DNA from: Pseudothioclava sp033100795
Lineage (GTDB): Bacteria; Pseudomonadota; Alphaproteobacteria; Rhodobacterales; Rhodobacteraceae
Assembly (NCBI RefSeq): GCF_033100795.1
Contig: NZ_JAWLVI010000003.1
Coordinates: 310,001 to 374,000, forward strand
Reading direction: 5' to 3'
Length of the DNA: 64,000 nt
Position 1 is the stretch's first letter. Each line of letters begins with the position of its first letter. The translations under genes and the position numbers were made by a program. Under the pieces are notes generated by a model. That model did no database searches and had not been told where the DNA came from. It worked only from the letters and a program-made list of their open reading frames with translations. Positions 1 through 8,707 of the stretch are shown piece by piece.

Positions 1-686
1 GCCTTGGGTAGGCCGCGCCCGCCAAGCTCCGGCGCGATCCGGTGCTCAAGGAAATATCCCGTCAGCGCAAGCCCCTGCACCAGTTCGTCATAGGTAGCAG
101 ACCCCTGCCCCAACAAAAATTGCGGCAAGGCCAACAGCTTGGGTGCCCATTCGCCAGCCCCCGCGCGGCTAACAGCGCGCCCCGATTTCGGGCTGACAAA
201 GGCCAGATCGTCGCGTGATCCGGTCACCGCGCAAGCCCCCAGATCAAGCCCGAAGCCAAGCTCGTCCAAGAGCCCCATTTCCCACCGCAGATAATCGACT
301 TCCCAGCCATCATGCGCCATGTCGATGACGTCGAACAAAGGCTCGGTTGCGGCATACAGAACCGGGTGCGGCTCGCGCTCAGCCAAAGCAAACCCCAGAA
401 GCGCACAGACCGAGTTCAACCCCAACAGCGCCATCCGATCGCCCAACACCCCCGAGCGCGCCTTGACCGGCTCAAGCGTAAATGCGCCCATGTGATCCTC
501 AAGCCGCGCCCGCCAGCTCAGCGCAACATGGGTGCCGGGTTGCAAACTGGCCGCCATCTTGCGCGAGGCACCGCCCCGAACGACACCAGAATGCCGCCCG
601 TGCGAGGCCGTGAACACATCGACAATCGCTGCGGTCTCCCCGTGGGGCCGCATCGAGAGGATGGTTCCGTGATCTTGCCAATCCAT
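1..686 (-). CDS. recO: DNA repair protein RecO (3' end cut by window edge)
   Basis: RecO loads RecA onto single-stranded DNA together with RecR in the RecFOR pathway of gap repair and recombination. About 228 residues are visible. The N-terminus (MDWQDHGTILSMRPHGE) is the usual RecO OB-fold start, followed by the helical C-terminal half with the pair LGLNSVCALLGFALAERE and the conserved HPVLYAATE stretch. The reading frame is still open at base 1; RecO is normally about 240 residues, so only a few residues are missing. ATG at 686 is preceded by AAAGG with a six-base gap. It is the last visible gene of the era/rnc cluster, 58 bp after the DUF1491 gene. Confidence 0.93.
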   Translation of the reverse strand, partial: MDWQDHGTILSMRPHGETAAIVDVFTASHGRHSGVVRGGASRKMAASLQPGTHVALSWRARLEDHMGAFTLEPVKARSGVLGDRMALLGLNSVCALLGFALAEREPHPVLYAATEPLFDVIDMAHDGWEVDYLRWEMGLLDELGFGLDLGACAVTGSRDDLAFVSPKSGRAVSRAGAGEWAPKLLALPQFLLGQGSATYDELVQGLALTGYFLEHRIAPELGGRGLPK

Positions 687-744
687 GCCGGACCTTTGCG
701 CACTTATCGCCCGCACGATATGCCAGCGGGCGAAAGGGGGGAAG

Positions 745-1083
745 TCAGTCCTTCAGACCCTCTTCTTCCAGAAGCGTGCGCCCCTCGCGGCTTTCCAGTT
801 CGATCACCCACAGATCAGGGTCAAAACCACGCTGCTTGCGGATGCTTTCGTCGACCTCGCGCTCTGGCCCCTCGGTCAGCACCATCCATTGCCGCGCGCC
901 TGTCATCAGGTCAAAGCTGCGCTGATAGGCGCGCGCCGTGCCATCCAAAAGCGCGCATTTCACCAGAACCGCCCCGGCATGAGCATTCCCGCGATGGGTG
1001 ATATAGGCCGGGATATGGGCCAGTTCGAGCCGTTTGAGATAGGCGCGGACCCAAAGGTCAGCGGCAAGGCTCTCAGTCGCCAT
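745..1083 (-). CDS. DUF1491 family protein
   Basis: A 112-residue cytoplasmic protein of unknown function that matches the alphaproteobacterial DUF1491 family as I recall it: the N-terminal DLWVRAYLKRLELAHIPAYI, a central AYQRSFD segment and a C-terminal FDPDLWVIELESREGRTLL block. No catalytic motif or signal peptide is visible. Its ATG overlaps the last 11 bases of era, so it is probably translated by coupling with era and belongs to the same transcript as recO downstream. No function should be inferred beyond the conserved linkage to era and recO. Confidence 0.8.
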   Translation of the reverse strand: MATESLAADLWVRAYLKRLELAHIPAYITHRGNAHAGAVLVKCALLDGTARAYQRSFDLMTGARQWMVLTEGPEREVDESIRKQRGFDPDLWVIELESREGRTLLEEEGLKD

Positions 1084-1984
1084 CCTTGAAATCCAGACCC
1101 ATTTCCGAATAGCGCTCGGCCTCGTCCAGCCAGTTCGGGCGGACCTTCACCTGCAAGAACAGGTGCACCGGACGGCCCAGAAACTCGGCCATATCGGCAC
1201 GGGCTGCCTTGGAGATCGCCTTGATCGTCTCGCCGCCTTTACCAAGGATAATCCCCTTGTGGCCATCGCGCGCGACATAGATCAACTGGTCGATACGGGT
1301 AGAACCGTCGGTGCGGTCCTCCCATTTCTCGGTCTCGACGGTCAGCTGATAGGGCAGCTCCTCATGCAGGCGCAGCGTCAGTTTCTCGCGCGTGATCTCG
1401 GCGGCAATCTGGCGCATCGGCAAATCAGCGATCTGGTCCTCGGGGTAATACCACGGACCAATGGGGAGTTGCTCGGCCAGCCATTCGCGCAGGTCTTCGA
1501 CGCCGTAGCCGCGCTCGGCCGAAATCATGAAAGTCTTGGCGAAGGGGAACGCCTCGTTCAGCTCGGCCGACAGCTCCAGCAGTTTTTCGGCCTTCACCTT
1601 GTCGATCTTGTTGATCGCAAGCGCGACCGGCTGCGCGCCTTCGCGTTCATGCAGGGCGGCGATAATCGCCTTCGCGCCTTCAGTCAGGCCGCGATGCGCC
1701 TCGATCAGCAGCACCACGACATCGGCATCTGCCGCCCCACCCCAGGCCGCCGATACCATCGCCCGATCAAGGCGGCGGCGCGGGCGGAAAATACCGGGCG
1801 TGTCGATAAACACGATCTGCGCCTGTCCGGCCATCGCGACGCCACGAATACGCGCGCGCGTGGTTTGCACCTTATGCGTGACGATCGAGACCTTCGCCCC
1901 CACCATCCGGTTCAGCAGCGTCGATTTGCCGGCGTTCGGCTCGCCGATCAGGGCAACAAAGCCAGAGCGGGTCGTCTCGGTCAT
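1073..1984 (-). CDS. era: GTPase Era
   Basis: Era is an essential GTPase that binds the 3' end of 16S rRNA and assists 30S subunit assembly. The 303-residue product has all G motifs: GEPNAGKST near residue 14 (G1), DTPG near 61 (G3), NKID near 124 (G4) and an SAE motif near 154 (G5). The C-terminal KH RNA-binding domain carries the GKGGETIK signature near residue 248. Length is normal for the family (about 300). The ATG at 1984 overlaps the rnc stop as ATGA, and the 3' end overlaps the DUF1491 start; rnc-era pairing is common in bacteria and links rRNA processing with 30S maturation. Confidence 0.97.
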   Translation of the reverse strand: MTETTRSGFVALIGEPNAGKSTLLNRMVGAKVSIVTHKVQTTRARIRGVAMAGQAQIVFIDTPGIFRPRRRLDRAMVSAAWGGAADADVVVLLIEAHRGLTEGAKAIIAALHEREGAQPVALAINKIDKVKAEKLLELSAELNEAFPFAKTFMISAERGYGVEDLREWLAEQLPIGPWYYPEDQIADLPMRQIAAEITREKLTLRLHEELPYQLTVETEKWEDRTDGSTRIDQLIYVARDGHKGIILGKGGETIKAISKAARADMAEFLGRPVHLFLQVKVRPNWLDEAERYSEMGLDFKDGD

Positions 1985-2667
1985 TTCTGGTCCTCCATTC
2001 GAACCAACAAAGCTTTGGCGGCGGATTGTTCCGCCTGCCGTTTCGCGCCAGCCTTGGCCTGCGCGCTTTCCCCCGTTTCAAGCGTCACCGCAATGGTGAA
2101 GACAGGGGCGTGATCTGGCCCCTCGCGGGAGAGTGTCTCATATTTCGGCGGTTTTTGCCCGCGCGCCTGCGCCCATTCCTGAAGCGCGGTCTTCGCATCG
2201 CGTGCGTCATCCTCGACGGCATCGACCCGCGCACCCCAAAGCCGCAGCACAAGGTCGCGTGCCGCCTCGAACCCGGCATCCAGATAGACGGCGGCAATCA
2301 CCGCCTCCATCGCATCGCCCAAAAGCGCCTCTTTGCGCCGCCCGCCCGTCATCATCTCGGAACGGCCCAGTTTCAGCACCGATCCAAGGTCGATCTGACG
2401 CGCCACATCGGCACAGGTTTCCTTACGCACCAGTGCATTGAAGCGCGGTGCAAGCAGGCCTTCGGAGGCGGCTTTGTCAGCCTTGAACAGCGCCTCGGCC
2501 ATGCTGAGGCCCAGCACGCGATCGCCCAGAAACTCCAGCCGCTGGTTGTCGGGCCGCGTGGCCGAGCTGATCGAACTATGCGTCAGCGCACGAAGCAGAA
2601 GCTCGGGCTTCGCGAAACGATGCCCGAGCCGATCCATGAAAGCGGTTATGTCAGTGCCGATTTTCAC
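1981..2667 (-). CDS. rnc: ribonuclease III
   Basis: Double-strand-specific endoribonuclease that processes pre-rRNA and structured mRNAs. The 228-residue protein has the RNase III signature NQRLEFLGDRVLGL near residue 41 with its acidic metal ligands, the second acidic cluster GDAMEAVIAAVYLDAG near 118, and a C-terminal double-stranded-RNA-binding domain from about residue 157 ending in GAKRQAEQSAAKALL. A longer frame continues upstream, but the GTG at 2667 gives a four-base GTGA overlap with the lepB stop, places the start where family members begin (KIGTDITAFMDRLGH), and is preferred. It is coupled at its other end to era. Confidence 0.95.
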   Translation of the reverse strand: MKIGTDITAFMDRLGHRFAKPELLLRALTHSSISSATRPDNQRLEFLGDRVLGLSMAEALFKADKAASEGLLAPRFNALVRKETCADVARQIDLGSVLKLGRSEMMTGGRRKEALLGDAMEAVIAAVYLDAGFEAARDLVLRLWGARVDAVEDDARDAKTALQEWAQARGQKPPKYETLSREGPDHAPVFTIAVTLETGESAQAKAGAKRQAEQSAAKALLVRMEDQK

Positions 2668-3446
2668 TCGATAGCCTTGAAGAAGCGATCCGGACGCCAC
2701 GTCCAGAAGAAGAACAGCGACCGCCCCGCCGATGAGAACATGATCCGGTCGGCGCGACCGATCAGGTATTCGGCAGGGACAAAGCCGACGCCACCCGAAG
2801 AGGCCGCAAACCGGCTGTCTTCGGAATTGTCGCGGTTGTCGCCCATAAAGAAATACTGCCCCGCAGGCACGGTATAAACCGGCGTGTTATCAGCCACCCA
2901 GTTATCCGTGATGTTCAGGATCGAATGCGGCGTGCCGCCCGGCAGGGTCTCGATTTTGCGCGTTTTCACGCAGTCAGCGCCCTGGCCAACCGGATCGTTT
3001 TCGCACCGCGGCATAAGCTGGTTCGGGCCTTGCAGCGCCTTGGTCTCGATGAACTTGCCACCATCCTCAAGCTTGACCGGCGCGCCGTTGATTTGCAGCA
3101 CACCGTCCACCACCTGCACGGTATCGCCCGGCAGGCCGATCAGACGTTTGATGAAATCGACGCCGCGTGTCGGGTGACGGAACACAACCACATCGCCGCG
3201 CACAGGATCAGAGGCAAAAATCCGCCCCTCGATCGGGCAGGCGGACATCGGGCAGGAGTGCTGCGAATAGCCATAGGCCATTTTGTTCACGAACAGGAAG
3301 TCGCCGATCAGCAGCGTGTCTTTCATCGAGCCCGACGGAATCCAGAACGGCTGAAAAAAAAGCGTGCGGAATACACCCGCAATCAGAAGTGCCCAGACGA
3401 TTGTCTTGATCGTCTCAAGGACGCCACTTTCGGATTTGCCTGACAT
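2664..3446 (-). CDS. lepB: signal peptidase I
   Basis: Membrane serine protease that removes signal peptides from exported proteins. In the 260-residue product an N-terminal membrane segment (TIVWALLIAGVFRTLFF) is followed by the box B motif IPSGSMKDTLLIGDF with the catalytic serine near residue 40, the catalytic-lysine motif FIKRLIGLPGD near residue 100, and box E GDNRDNSEDSR near 210. ATG at 3446 gives a short positively charged start ahead of the membrane segment; a start 19 codons further upstream would add an atypical extension and is not preferred. The gene lies 58 bp after acpS and overlaps rnc by four bases. Confidence 0.95.
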   Translation of the reverse strand: MSGKSESGVLETIKTIVWALLIAGVFRTLFFQPFWIPSGSMKDTLLIGDFLFVNKMAYGYSQHSCPMSACPIEGRIFASDPVRGDVVVFRHPTRGVDFIKRLIGLPGDTVQVVDGVLQINGAPVKLEDGGKFIETKALQGPNQLMPRCENDPVGQGADCVKTRKIETLPGGTPHSILNITDNWVADNTPVYTVPAGQYFFMGDNRDNSEDSRFAASSGGVGFVPAEYLIGRADRIMFSSAGRSLFFFWTWRPDRFFKAIE

Positions 3447-3504
3447 CTGTGCCTGTATCCCCTGATAAAACTTCCGCCTTCCTTGGCCGAGGCAGGCGCG
3501 CAAG

Positions 3505-3906
3505 TCAAGGAAGGGGGCGCGCCTCGATCACCACGAAAGCCTGTGCCCAGGGGTGATCGTCGGTCAAGGTGACGTGAACAATGGCCTCATGCCCCTCGGG
3601 CGTCATCTGGGCAAGCCGTTCCGCCGCCCATCCGGTCAGCTCCATCACGGGCTGGCCTGTGGGCAGATTCGTCACAGCCATGTCGCGCCACGAAATCCCC
3701 ATGCGCAGCCCCGTGCCAAGCGCCTTGGAGCACGCCTCTTTCGCGGCCCAACGCTTGGCATAGGTGCCAGCGACATCTTTGCGCCGCTCGGCCTTGGCCT
3801 GTTCGGCCTCGGTGAAGATGCGGGTCTTGAAACGTTCGCCAAAACGCTCGATCGTCGCGGAAATCCGCTCGATATTGGCCAGATCGGTTCCGATGCCGAG
3901 GATCAC
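3505..3906 (-). CDS. acpS: holo-[acyl-carrier-protein] synthase
   Basis: AcpS transfers 4'-phosphopantetheine from CoA to apo-acyl carrier protein, activating it for fatty acid synthesis. The 133-residue protein begins ILGIGTDLANIERI, containing the conserved magnesium-binding aspartate, and carries the second signature WAAKEACSKALGTG with its conserved glutamate near residue 60. Length is typical (about 120-140). Translation starts at a GTG (3906) that overlaps the pdxJ stop as GTGA, so the two genes are coupled; the pdxJ-acpS pairing is widespread in proteobacteria. Confidence 0.96.
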   Translation of the reverse strand: MILGIGTDLANIERISATIERFGERFKTRIFTEAEQAKAERRKDVAGTYAKRWAAKEACSKALGTGLRMGISWRDMAVTNLPTGQPVMELTGWAAERLAQMTPEGHEAIVHVTLTDDHPWAQAFVVIEARPLP

Positions 3907-4652
3907 TTGCGCCCCCGCGCCGCATCCATATGGCTGCGCATCTGCGCAAGCGCCGCGTCCAGCCCGACGAACACCGCCTCGCCAATCAGGAAATGACCGA
4001 TGTTCAGCTCGCGGATCTGCGGGATCGCAGCAACCGGCGCGACCGTTTCATAGGTCAGCCCGTGGCCCGCGTGCACCTCAAGCCCCAGAGACGCCGCAAG
4101 TTTTGCCCCCGCGCGCAGGGCTTCAAGCTCAAGATCACGCGCGTCGAAACGGCCCTCGTAATGCAGGTCGCAATAATGGCCGGTGTGTAGCTCGATCACC
4201 GCCGCTCCAACTGCCGCCGAAGCCTCGATCTGGCGCGGGTCATGGCCGATAAACATCGACACGCGAATACCCGCCTCGGCCAAAGCCCCAACATAATCGG
4301 TCAGGCGCGCAGCATCCGCCGCCACATCCAGCCCGCCCTCGGTCGTCACCTCTTCGCGCTTTTCGGGCACAAGGCAGACCGCGTGCGGCGCTGTCGCGAG
4401 ACAGATCTTCTGCATCTCTGCGGTTGCCGCCATCTCGAAATTGAGCGGGATCGCCAGCGCCTCTTTCAGCGCGGCCATATCCGCATCGCGGATGTGGCGC
4501 CGGTCCTCGCGCAGATGCGCGGTAATGCCATCCGCGCCTGCACGCTGCGCCAGAAGGGCCGCACGCACCGGATCGGGATAAGCCGTGCCACGCGCATTCC
4601 GCAGCGTTGCGACATGGTCGATATTCACACCGAGACGAAGGTCTTTGGACAT
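3903..4652 (-). CDS. pdxJ: pyridoxine 5'-phosphate synthase
   Basis: PdxJ condenses 1-deoxyxylulose 5-phosphate with 3-amino-1-hydroxyacetone 1-phosphate to form pyridoxine 5'-phosphate in the DXP-dependent vitamin B6 pathway. The 249-residue TIM-barrel protein shows the conserved start LGVNIDHVATLRNARG, the ITAHLREDRRHI motif, EKREEVTTEGGLD and ELHTGHYC. Its DXP substrate is made by the Dxs enzyme encoded at the far end of this window. GAGG lies five bases before the ATG. It is followed by acpS with a four-base overlap. Confidence 0.97.
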   Translation of the reverse strand: MSKDLRLGVNIDHVATLRNARGTAYPDPVRAALLAQRAGADGITAHLREDRRHIRDADMAALKEALAIPLNFEMAATAEMQKICLATAPHAVCLVPEKREEVTTEGGLDVAADAARLTDYVGALAEAGIRVSMFIGHDPRQIEASAAVGAAVIELHTGHYCDLHYEGRFDARDLELEALRAGAKLAASLGLEVHAGHGLTYETVAPVAAIPQIRELNIGHFLIGEAVFVGLDAALAQMRSHMDAARGRK

Positions 4653-4710
4653 GGGAGCCTCATGCTATTGCCGCCAGAGTATGCGCGAGAAACCAAGGGC
4701 GCAAAAGCCC

Positions 4711-5382
4711 TTACTGCGCATCCGGCTTATCGCCGCTGTCGTGTTTTTCGCGGTGCAGATGCGGCAGTTTCGCACGGATTTTCTCAAGCCGCGCCTTCAG
4801 CTTCATCCGGCGCCGGTTCTGATAGGCCGTGATGATCGGCAACGAGATATAATAGCAGACCACCGCCGAGATCAGGCCCGGAACGATCCCGCCGATGAGA
4901 TAGGGTAGCCAGACATCCTCGAAAAAGGCGTGCAGCCCGTCCCAATGCACGGGACGCCCTGAAAACATCGCGAAGAAGTTATGGCTCAGGTCGTGGCCCG
5001 CGGCCGCAAAGGTCTGCCCCAGCGTCTCGGCATGGGCGGGATCGACGCGCTGCCCCAGAAGGTAGTGCCCCAGCGTCGTCGAACCGACAGCGATGATCGG
5101 GAATGTGATCGGATTGCCAAAGAACGTCGCCAGAAGCGCCGCCAGAATATTGCCCCGCATCACCCATGCGATGGCCGCCGCCGAGGCGAAATGAAACCCG
5201 AAGAACGGCGTGAACGACACCAGCACGCCCGCGAAAACGCCGCGCGCGATGCGATGGGGCTGATCCGGCAGACGATTGACGCGGTGCTTCACATAATGGA
5301 AGGCGCGCGTCCAACCCATCTTCGGCCAGACAGCCTCGCGGACCGACTGCCAGAAGGTCCGTCTATCGCGCCGTTTGAACAA
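4711..5382 (-). CDS. DUF2062 domain-containing inner-membrane protein
   Basis: A 223-residue protein with the DUF2062 core: a basic amphipathic N-terminus (MFKRRDRRTFWQSVREAV), the conserved PHRIARGVFAGVLVSFTPFFGFH segment containing a first hydrophobic helix, a second hydrophobic stretch with GNPITFPII, and a third near the C-terminus (LIGGIVPGLISAVVCYYI), ending in a charged tail. Probably an inner-membrane protein; its biochemical role is unknown. Translation seems to begin at TTG (5382), since no ATG or GTG precedes the conserved start; GGA of AAAGGAC lies about ten bases upstream. It sits 36 bp after rsh and before pdxJ on the same strand. Confidence 0.85.
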   Translation of the reverse strand: MFKRRDRRTFWQSVREAVWPKMGWTRAFHYVKHRVNRLPDQPHRIARGVFAGVLVSFTPFFGFHFASAAAIAWVMRGNILAALLATFFGNPITFPIIAVGSTTLGHYLLGQRVDPAHAETLGQTFAAAGHDLSHNFFAMFSGRPVHWDGLHAFFEDVWLPYLIGGIVPGLISAVVCYYISLPIITAYQNRRRMKLKARLEKIRAKLPHLHREKHDSGDKPDAQ

Positions 5383-5418
5383 CCGTCTTCGTCCTTTCGG
5401 CCCCCAGGGCCACTCGCG

Positions 5419-7536
5419 TCAGGGTCTGCGCGAGATGTCGCGCCAACGTTCGACCTGCGCCACGTCCGACTCAGCCTCAAGCGCGGTCAGCAGCATGTGC
5501 AGATGCTCGGCATCCCGAAGATCGACCTCTACGACGAGAGAGTAAAAGTCCGGTTTCCGGTCTGTGAACTTCAGATCCGAGATATTGGCCTTCTGCTGCC
5601 CGATCAAGGTGCAGATGTGCCCCAATACGCCCGCATCGTTGGCAATCGTAATTTTAAGCGTCGCCGAATAGACCGGCGGATGCTGGCCCGAACTCCAATG
5701 CAGGTCAACCCAGCGTTCGGGCTGATCTTCGAATTCTTCCAGCGCGAGACAGTCGATCGAGTGGATCACCACACCTTGCCCACGATAGGTGATGCCGACG
5801 ATCCGCTCGCCCGGCAGAGGCTGGCAACAATTCGCACGGTGAAAATCCTGATCAGCACCGAGGCCCAGCACCGCGCGCTTGGGTTCGACCGTATCAGCCT
5901 GACGCGCGGCAAGCTCGGGGTAGAGCGCGTTCAGCACCTCGGAGGCCGATAGCTCTGCCGACCCAAGCATCGCCAGAAGTTCGGTCTCATCCGGTAGCCC
6001 CAGCGTCTTGGCCGCCGTGCGCAGCGCCTTGTCCGAGACCTTGCGCCCGACGTGTTCAAACGCCACACGCGCCAGTTCGGACCCCAGCTTCACAAAACGC
6101 GAGCGGTCCTCTTCGCGCAGGCTCTTGCGGATGGCCCCGCGCGCGCGACCGGTTTTCACAATATCAAGCCACGTCGCCTGCGGGCGCTGGCCTGCGGCGG
6201 TAATCACCTCGACCGACTGGCCATTTTTCAGCCGCGTCCACAGCGGCACACGGATACCGTCCACCTTGGCGCCGACGCAGGAATTGCCGATCCGCGTATG
6301 GATCGCATAGGCGTAATCAATCGGCGTCGCCCCCTTGGGCAGCTTCACGACATCGCCCTTGGGCGAGAAGCAGAACACCTGATCCGAATACATCTCAAGC
6401 TTGACGTTCTCGAGGAATTCGTCGTGATCCCCCTCGCCGAAACGCTCGGTCAGGGTCGCGATCCACTGGGCAGGATCAACTGCAAACGGGTTCGCCGCGC
6501 GCTCGCCATCGCGATAGGACCAGTGCGCGGCCACACCCGCTTCGGCAACCTCGTGCATCTGGCGGGTGCGGATCTGCACCTCGACACGTTTGCCATCGCG
6601 CCCCGACACCGTGGTATGGATCGAGCGATAGCCGTTCGTCTTGGGCTGCGAGATGTAATCCTTGAACCGCCCCGGCACCGCGCGCCAGCGACGGTGGATC
6701 TGCCCGAGCACTCGGTAGCAATCGGTGTCGGAACGGGTAATCACCCGGAAGCCGTAAATATCCGACAGACGCGAGAAGGTAAGCTGCTTCTCTTCCATCT
6801 TGCGCCAAATCGAATAGGGGCGTTTGGCGCGCCCAAAGACATCGGCCTCGATGTTTTCCTCTTCCAGCAGATGCCGAATATCGGCGGTGATCTGCGGGAT
6901 CACATCGCCCGACTCTTTCTGCAAAGAAATAAATCGGCGGATGATCGAGGTGCGCGCTTCGGGGTTGAGCACCTTGAAGGCGAGGTCTTCCAGCTCCTCG
7001 CGCATCCATTGCATCCCCATGCGGCCCGCCAGCGGAGCATAGATCTCCATCGTTTCGCGCGCCTTTTGCGCCTGCTTTTCGGGGCGCATCGACTTGATCG
7101 TGCGCATGTTGTGCAGACGGTCGGCCAGCTTCACAAGGATCACGCGCAGATCCTTGGACATCGCCATAAACAGCTTGCGGAAGTTTTCCGCCTGTTTCGA
7201 GGCCGACGAGGAAAGCTGAAGGTTGGTCAGCTTGGTGACGCCATCCACAAGCTCGGCCACATCCTCGCCGAACAGCTTGGACACTTCGGCATAGGTCGAG
7301 CGCGTGTCTTCGATCGTGTCGTGCAAAAGCGCGGTGACGATGGTCGCATCGTCCAGCCGTTGCTCGGTCAGGATGGCAGCAACAGCGACGGGATGGGTGA
7401 AATAGGGCTCACCCGAATGACGGAACTGTCCCTCGTGCATCTCCAGCCCGTAGGCATAGGCACGGCGGATCAGATCATCATTTGTCTTGGGGTTATAAAG
7501 GCGAACGAGCGCGATCAGGTCTTCGACGTCGATCAT
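5419..7536 (-). CDS. rsh: bifunctional (p)ppGpp synthetase/hydrolase (Rel/SpoT family)
   Basis: The stringent-response enzyme that makes and degrades ppGpp. The 705-residue product has an N-terminal HD hydrolase domain with HSGEPYFTHPVAVAAIL and the metal-binding HDTIEDT motif (both intact, so hydrolase is likely active). The synthetase domain follows with DIYGFRVI, FKDYISQPKTNGYRSIHT and EVQIRT. Then come a TGS domain (VFCFSPKGDVVKLPKGATPIDYAY) and a C-terminal ACT domain after about residue 620. Alphaproteobacteria usually have a single long RSH protein of this bifunctional kind. It is 25 bp downstream of rpoZ; the omega subunit is part of the ppGpp binding site of RNA polymerase in many proteobacteria, so this adjacency is meaningful. 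Confidence 0.96.
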   Translation of the reverse strand: MIDVEDLIALVRLYNPKTNDDLIRRAYAYGLEMHEGQFRHSGEPYFTHPVAVAAILTEQRLDDATIVTALLHDTIEDTRSTYAEVSKLFGEDVAELVDGVTKLTNLQLSSSASKQAENFRKLFMAMSKDLRVILVKLADRLHNMRTIKSMRPEKQAQKARETMEIYAPLAGRMGMQWMREELEDLAFKVLNPEARTSIIRRFISLQKESGDVIPQITADIRHLLEEENIEADVFGRAKRPYSIWRKMEEKQLTFSRLSDIYGFRVITRSDTDCYRVLGQIHRRWRAVPGRFKDYISQPKTNGYRSIHTTVSGRDGKRVEVQIRTRQMHEVAEAGVAAHWSYRDGERAANPFAVDPAQWIATLTERFGEGDHDEFLENVKLEMYSDQVFCFSPKGDVVKLPKGATPIDYAYAIHTRIGNSCVGAKVDGIRVPLWTRLKNGQSVEVITAAGQRPQATWLDIVKTGRARGAIRKSLREEDRSRFVKLGSELARVAFEHVGRKVSDKALRTAAKTLGLPDETELLAMLGSAELSASEVLNALYPELAARQADTVEPKRAVLGLGADQDFHRANCCQPLPGERIVGITYRGQGVVIHSIDCLALEEFEDQPERWVDLHWSSGQHPPVYSATLKITIANDAGVLGHICTLIGQQKANISDLKFTDRKPDFYSLVVEVDLRDAEHLHMLLTALEAESDVAQVERWRDISRRP

Positions 7537-7561
7537 TTGCGCCCGTTCCGTCCCTTATCGG

Positions 7562-7918
7562 TTATTCGCGCCCTTGCGCATCCATCAGAGCGCGCAACAT
7601 GCGCTCTTCGGACATATCGTCTTCCGACGGCTTGTCGGTGGCTTCGCCACCCATCAGCAGCGACATCGAATCGTCTTCGGGCTCATCGACCTCGATCTGG
7701 GTCTGGTTTGCCTCGATCAGACGCTCGCGCAGATCGTCTGCCGATTGGGTCTCGTCCGCGATCTCGCGCAGGGCCACAACCGGGTTCTTGTCGTTGTCGC
7801 GGTCCACGGTCAGAGGCGCACCGGCGGCAACTTCGCGCGCACGATGTGCGGCGAGCATTACCAGCTCGAAGCGGTTCGGAACCTTGTCCACGCAATCTTC
7901 AACCGTCACACGGGCCAT
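7562..7918 (-). CDS. rpoZ: DNA-directed RNA polymerase omega subunit
   Basis: Small RNA polymerase subunit that chaperones beta-prime assembly. The 118-residue sequence begins MARVTVEDCVDKVPNRFELVMLAAHRAREV, the hallmark of omega, followed by DNDKNPVVALREIA. The acidic C-terminal tail (EPEDDSMSLLMGGEATDKPSEDD) is the extended type found in alphaproteobacteria. GGAG stands seven bases before the ATG. It lies between folK (78 bp upstream) and rsh on the same strand. Confidence 0.97.
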   Translation of the reverse strand: MARVTVEDCVDKVPNRFELVMLAAHRAREVAAGAPLTVDRDNDKNPVVALREIADETQSADDLRERLIEANQTQIEVDEPEDDSMSLLMGGEATDKPSEDDMSEERMLRALMDAQGRE

Positions 7919-7996
7919 GATCTACTCCAGTCGACTTGGGAGAGTTGAACCGCTTATCTAGGCCGCACGTCCACGAATGACAAGCGCCCAATCACA

Positions 7997-8572
7997 TCAA
8001 TTCGCGGGGAAAACCGGCCTGATCGCCGCTTTTTCCGCCTTAGGCAGGGCGGAAACCAGTTCCGCCACCGATTTCCCGCTGATCGGGTCGCGCCAGTCGG
8101 GCGCAATATCCATCAGGGGAATCAGCACGAAACCGCGCTCGGTCAGGCGCGGATGCGGCAAGATCAGGCACTCGGGCGCGATACGCTGCTGCTCTTCGGG
8201 GGGCAGGTTTCGCCATTCGGCCAGCACCTCCAGATCGGGCAGCACCAGATCGCCGCAGGCCAGCAAGTCCAGATCGACAACCCGCGCTTCCCAGCGATGC
8301 GTGCGGGTCCGGCCAAGCTCGGCTTCAACCGCGTGCAACAGCGCAAGCACCTCCTCTGGTCCCTGCCCCGACACTATCGTCGCACAGGCGTTCACAAACT
8401 CCGGCCCGGACCCCGGCGGATAGGCGGGCGTGCGATAAAACCGGCTGATCGCGGCTATCTCGCAACCCGCGCGGCCAAGCGCGGACAGCGCCGCCATCAG
8501 AATTGCTGCGGGGGGCTGGCCGTTGATCTCCAGATTGCTGCCAAGGGCAATCTGGTAAGTATGCCTGTCCAT
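7997..8572 (-). CDS. folK: 2-amino-4-hydroxy-6-hydroxymethyldihydropteridine pyrophosphokinase
   Basis: FolK transfers pyrophosphate from ATP to the pterin precursor in folate synthesis. The 191-residue product has the family start YQIALGSNLEINGQPP, the RFYRTPAYPPGSGPEFVNACA segment and the diagnostic RTHRWEARVVDLDLL signature near residue 95 with its catalytic aspartates. It is slightly longer than the E. coli enzyme (159), as usual in this bacterial group. It is the first gene of the minus-strand cluster and diverges from the NYN-domain gene across a 135-bp region. Confidence 0.95.
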   Translation of the reverse strand: MDRHTYQIALGSNLEINGQPPAAILMAALSALGRAGCEIAAISRFYRTPAYPPGSGPEFVNACATIVSGQGPEEVLALLHAVEAELGRTRTHRWEARVVDLDLLACGDLVLPDLEVLAEWRNLPPEEQQRIAPECLILPHPRLTERGFVLIPLMDIAPDWRDPISGKSVAELVSALPKAEKAAIRPVFPAN

Positions 8573-8634
8573 TTAGACAGATACCCTTTCTGCTTGAGCC
8601 CGACTACCATCGTCCTAGATAGAGGCCCGTCTTT

Positions 8635-8677
8635 TTGACTTACGTAGCCATTTTTGTAGCGTCCGATGTTTGGACGC
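8635..8677 (+). promoter_or_regulatory. predicted promoter with palindrome over the -10
   Basis: TTGACT (8635-8640), a 16-base spacer and TAGCGT (8657-8662) form a plausible sigma-70-type promoter for the NYN-domain gene starting at 8708. A perfect six-base inverted repeat, GCGTCC/GGACGC with a seven-base spacer (8659-8677), overlaps the -10 and the expected start site. It could be an operator or a 5'-UTR hairpin; the sequence cannot decide. Confidence 0.4.
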
Positions 8678-8707
8678 AAGGCGGCCAGGACATAAAAAGG
8701 AATCCCG

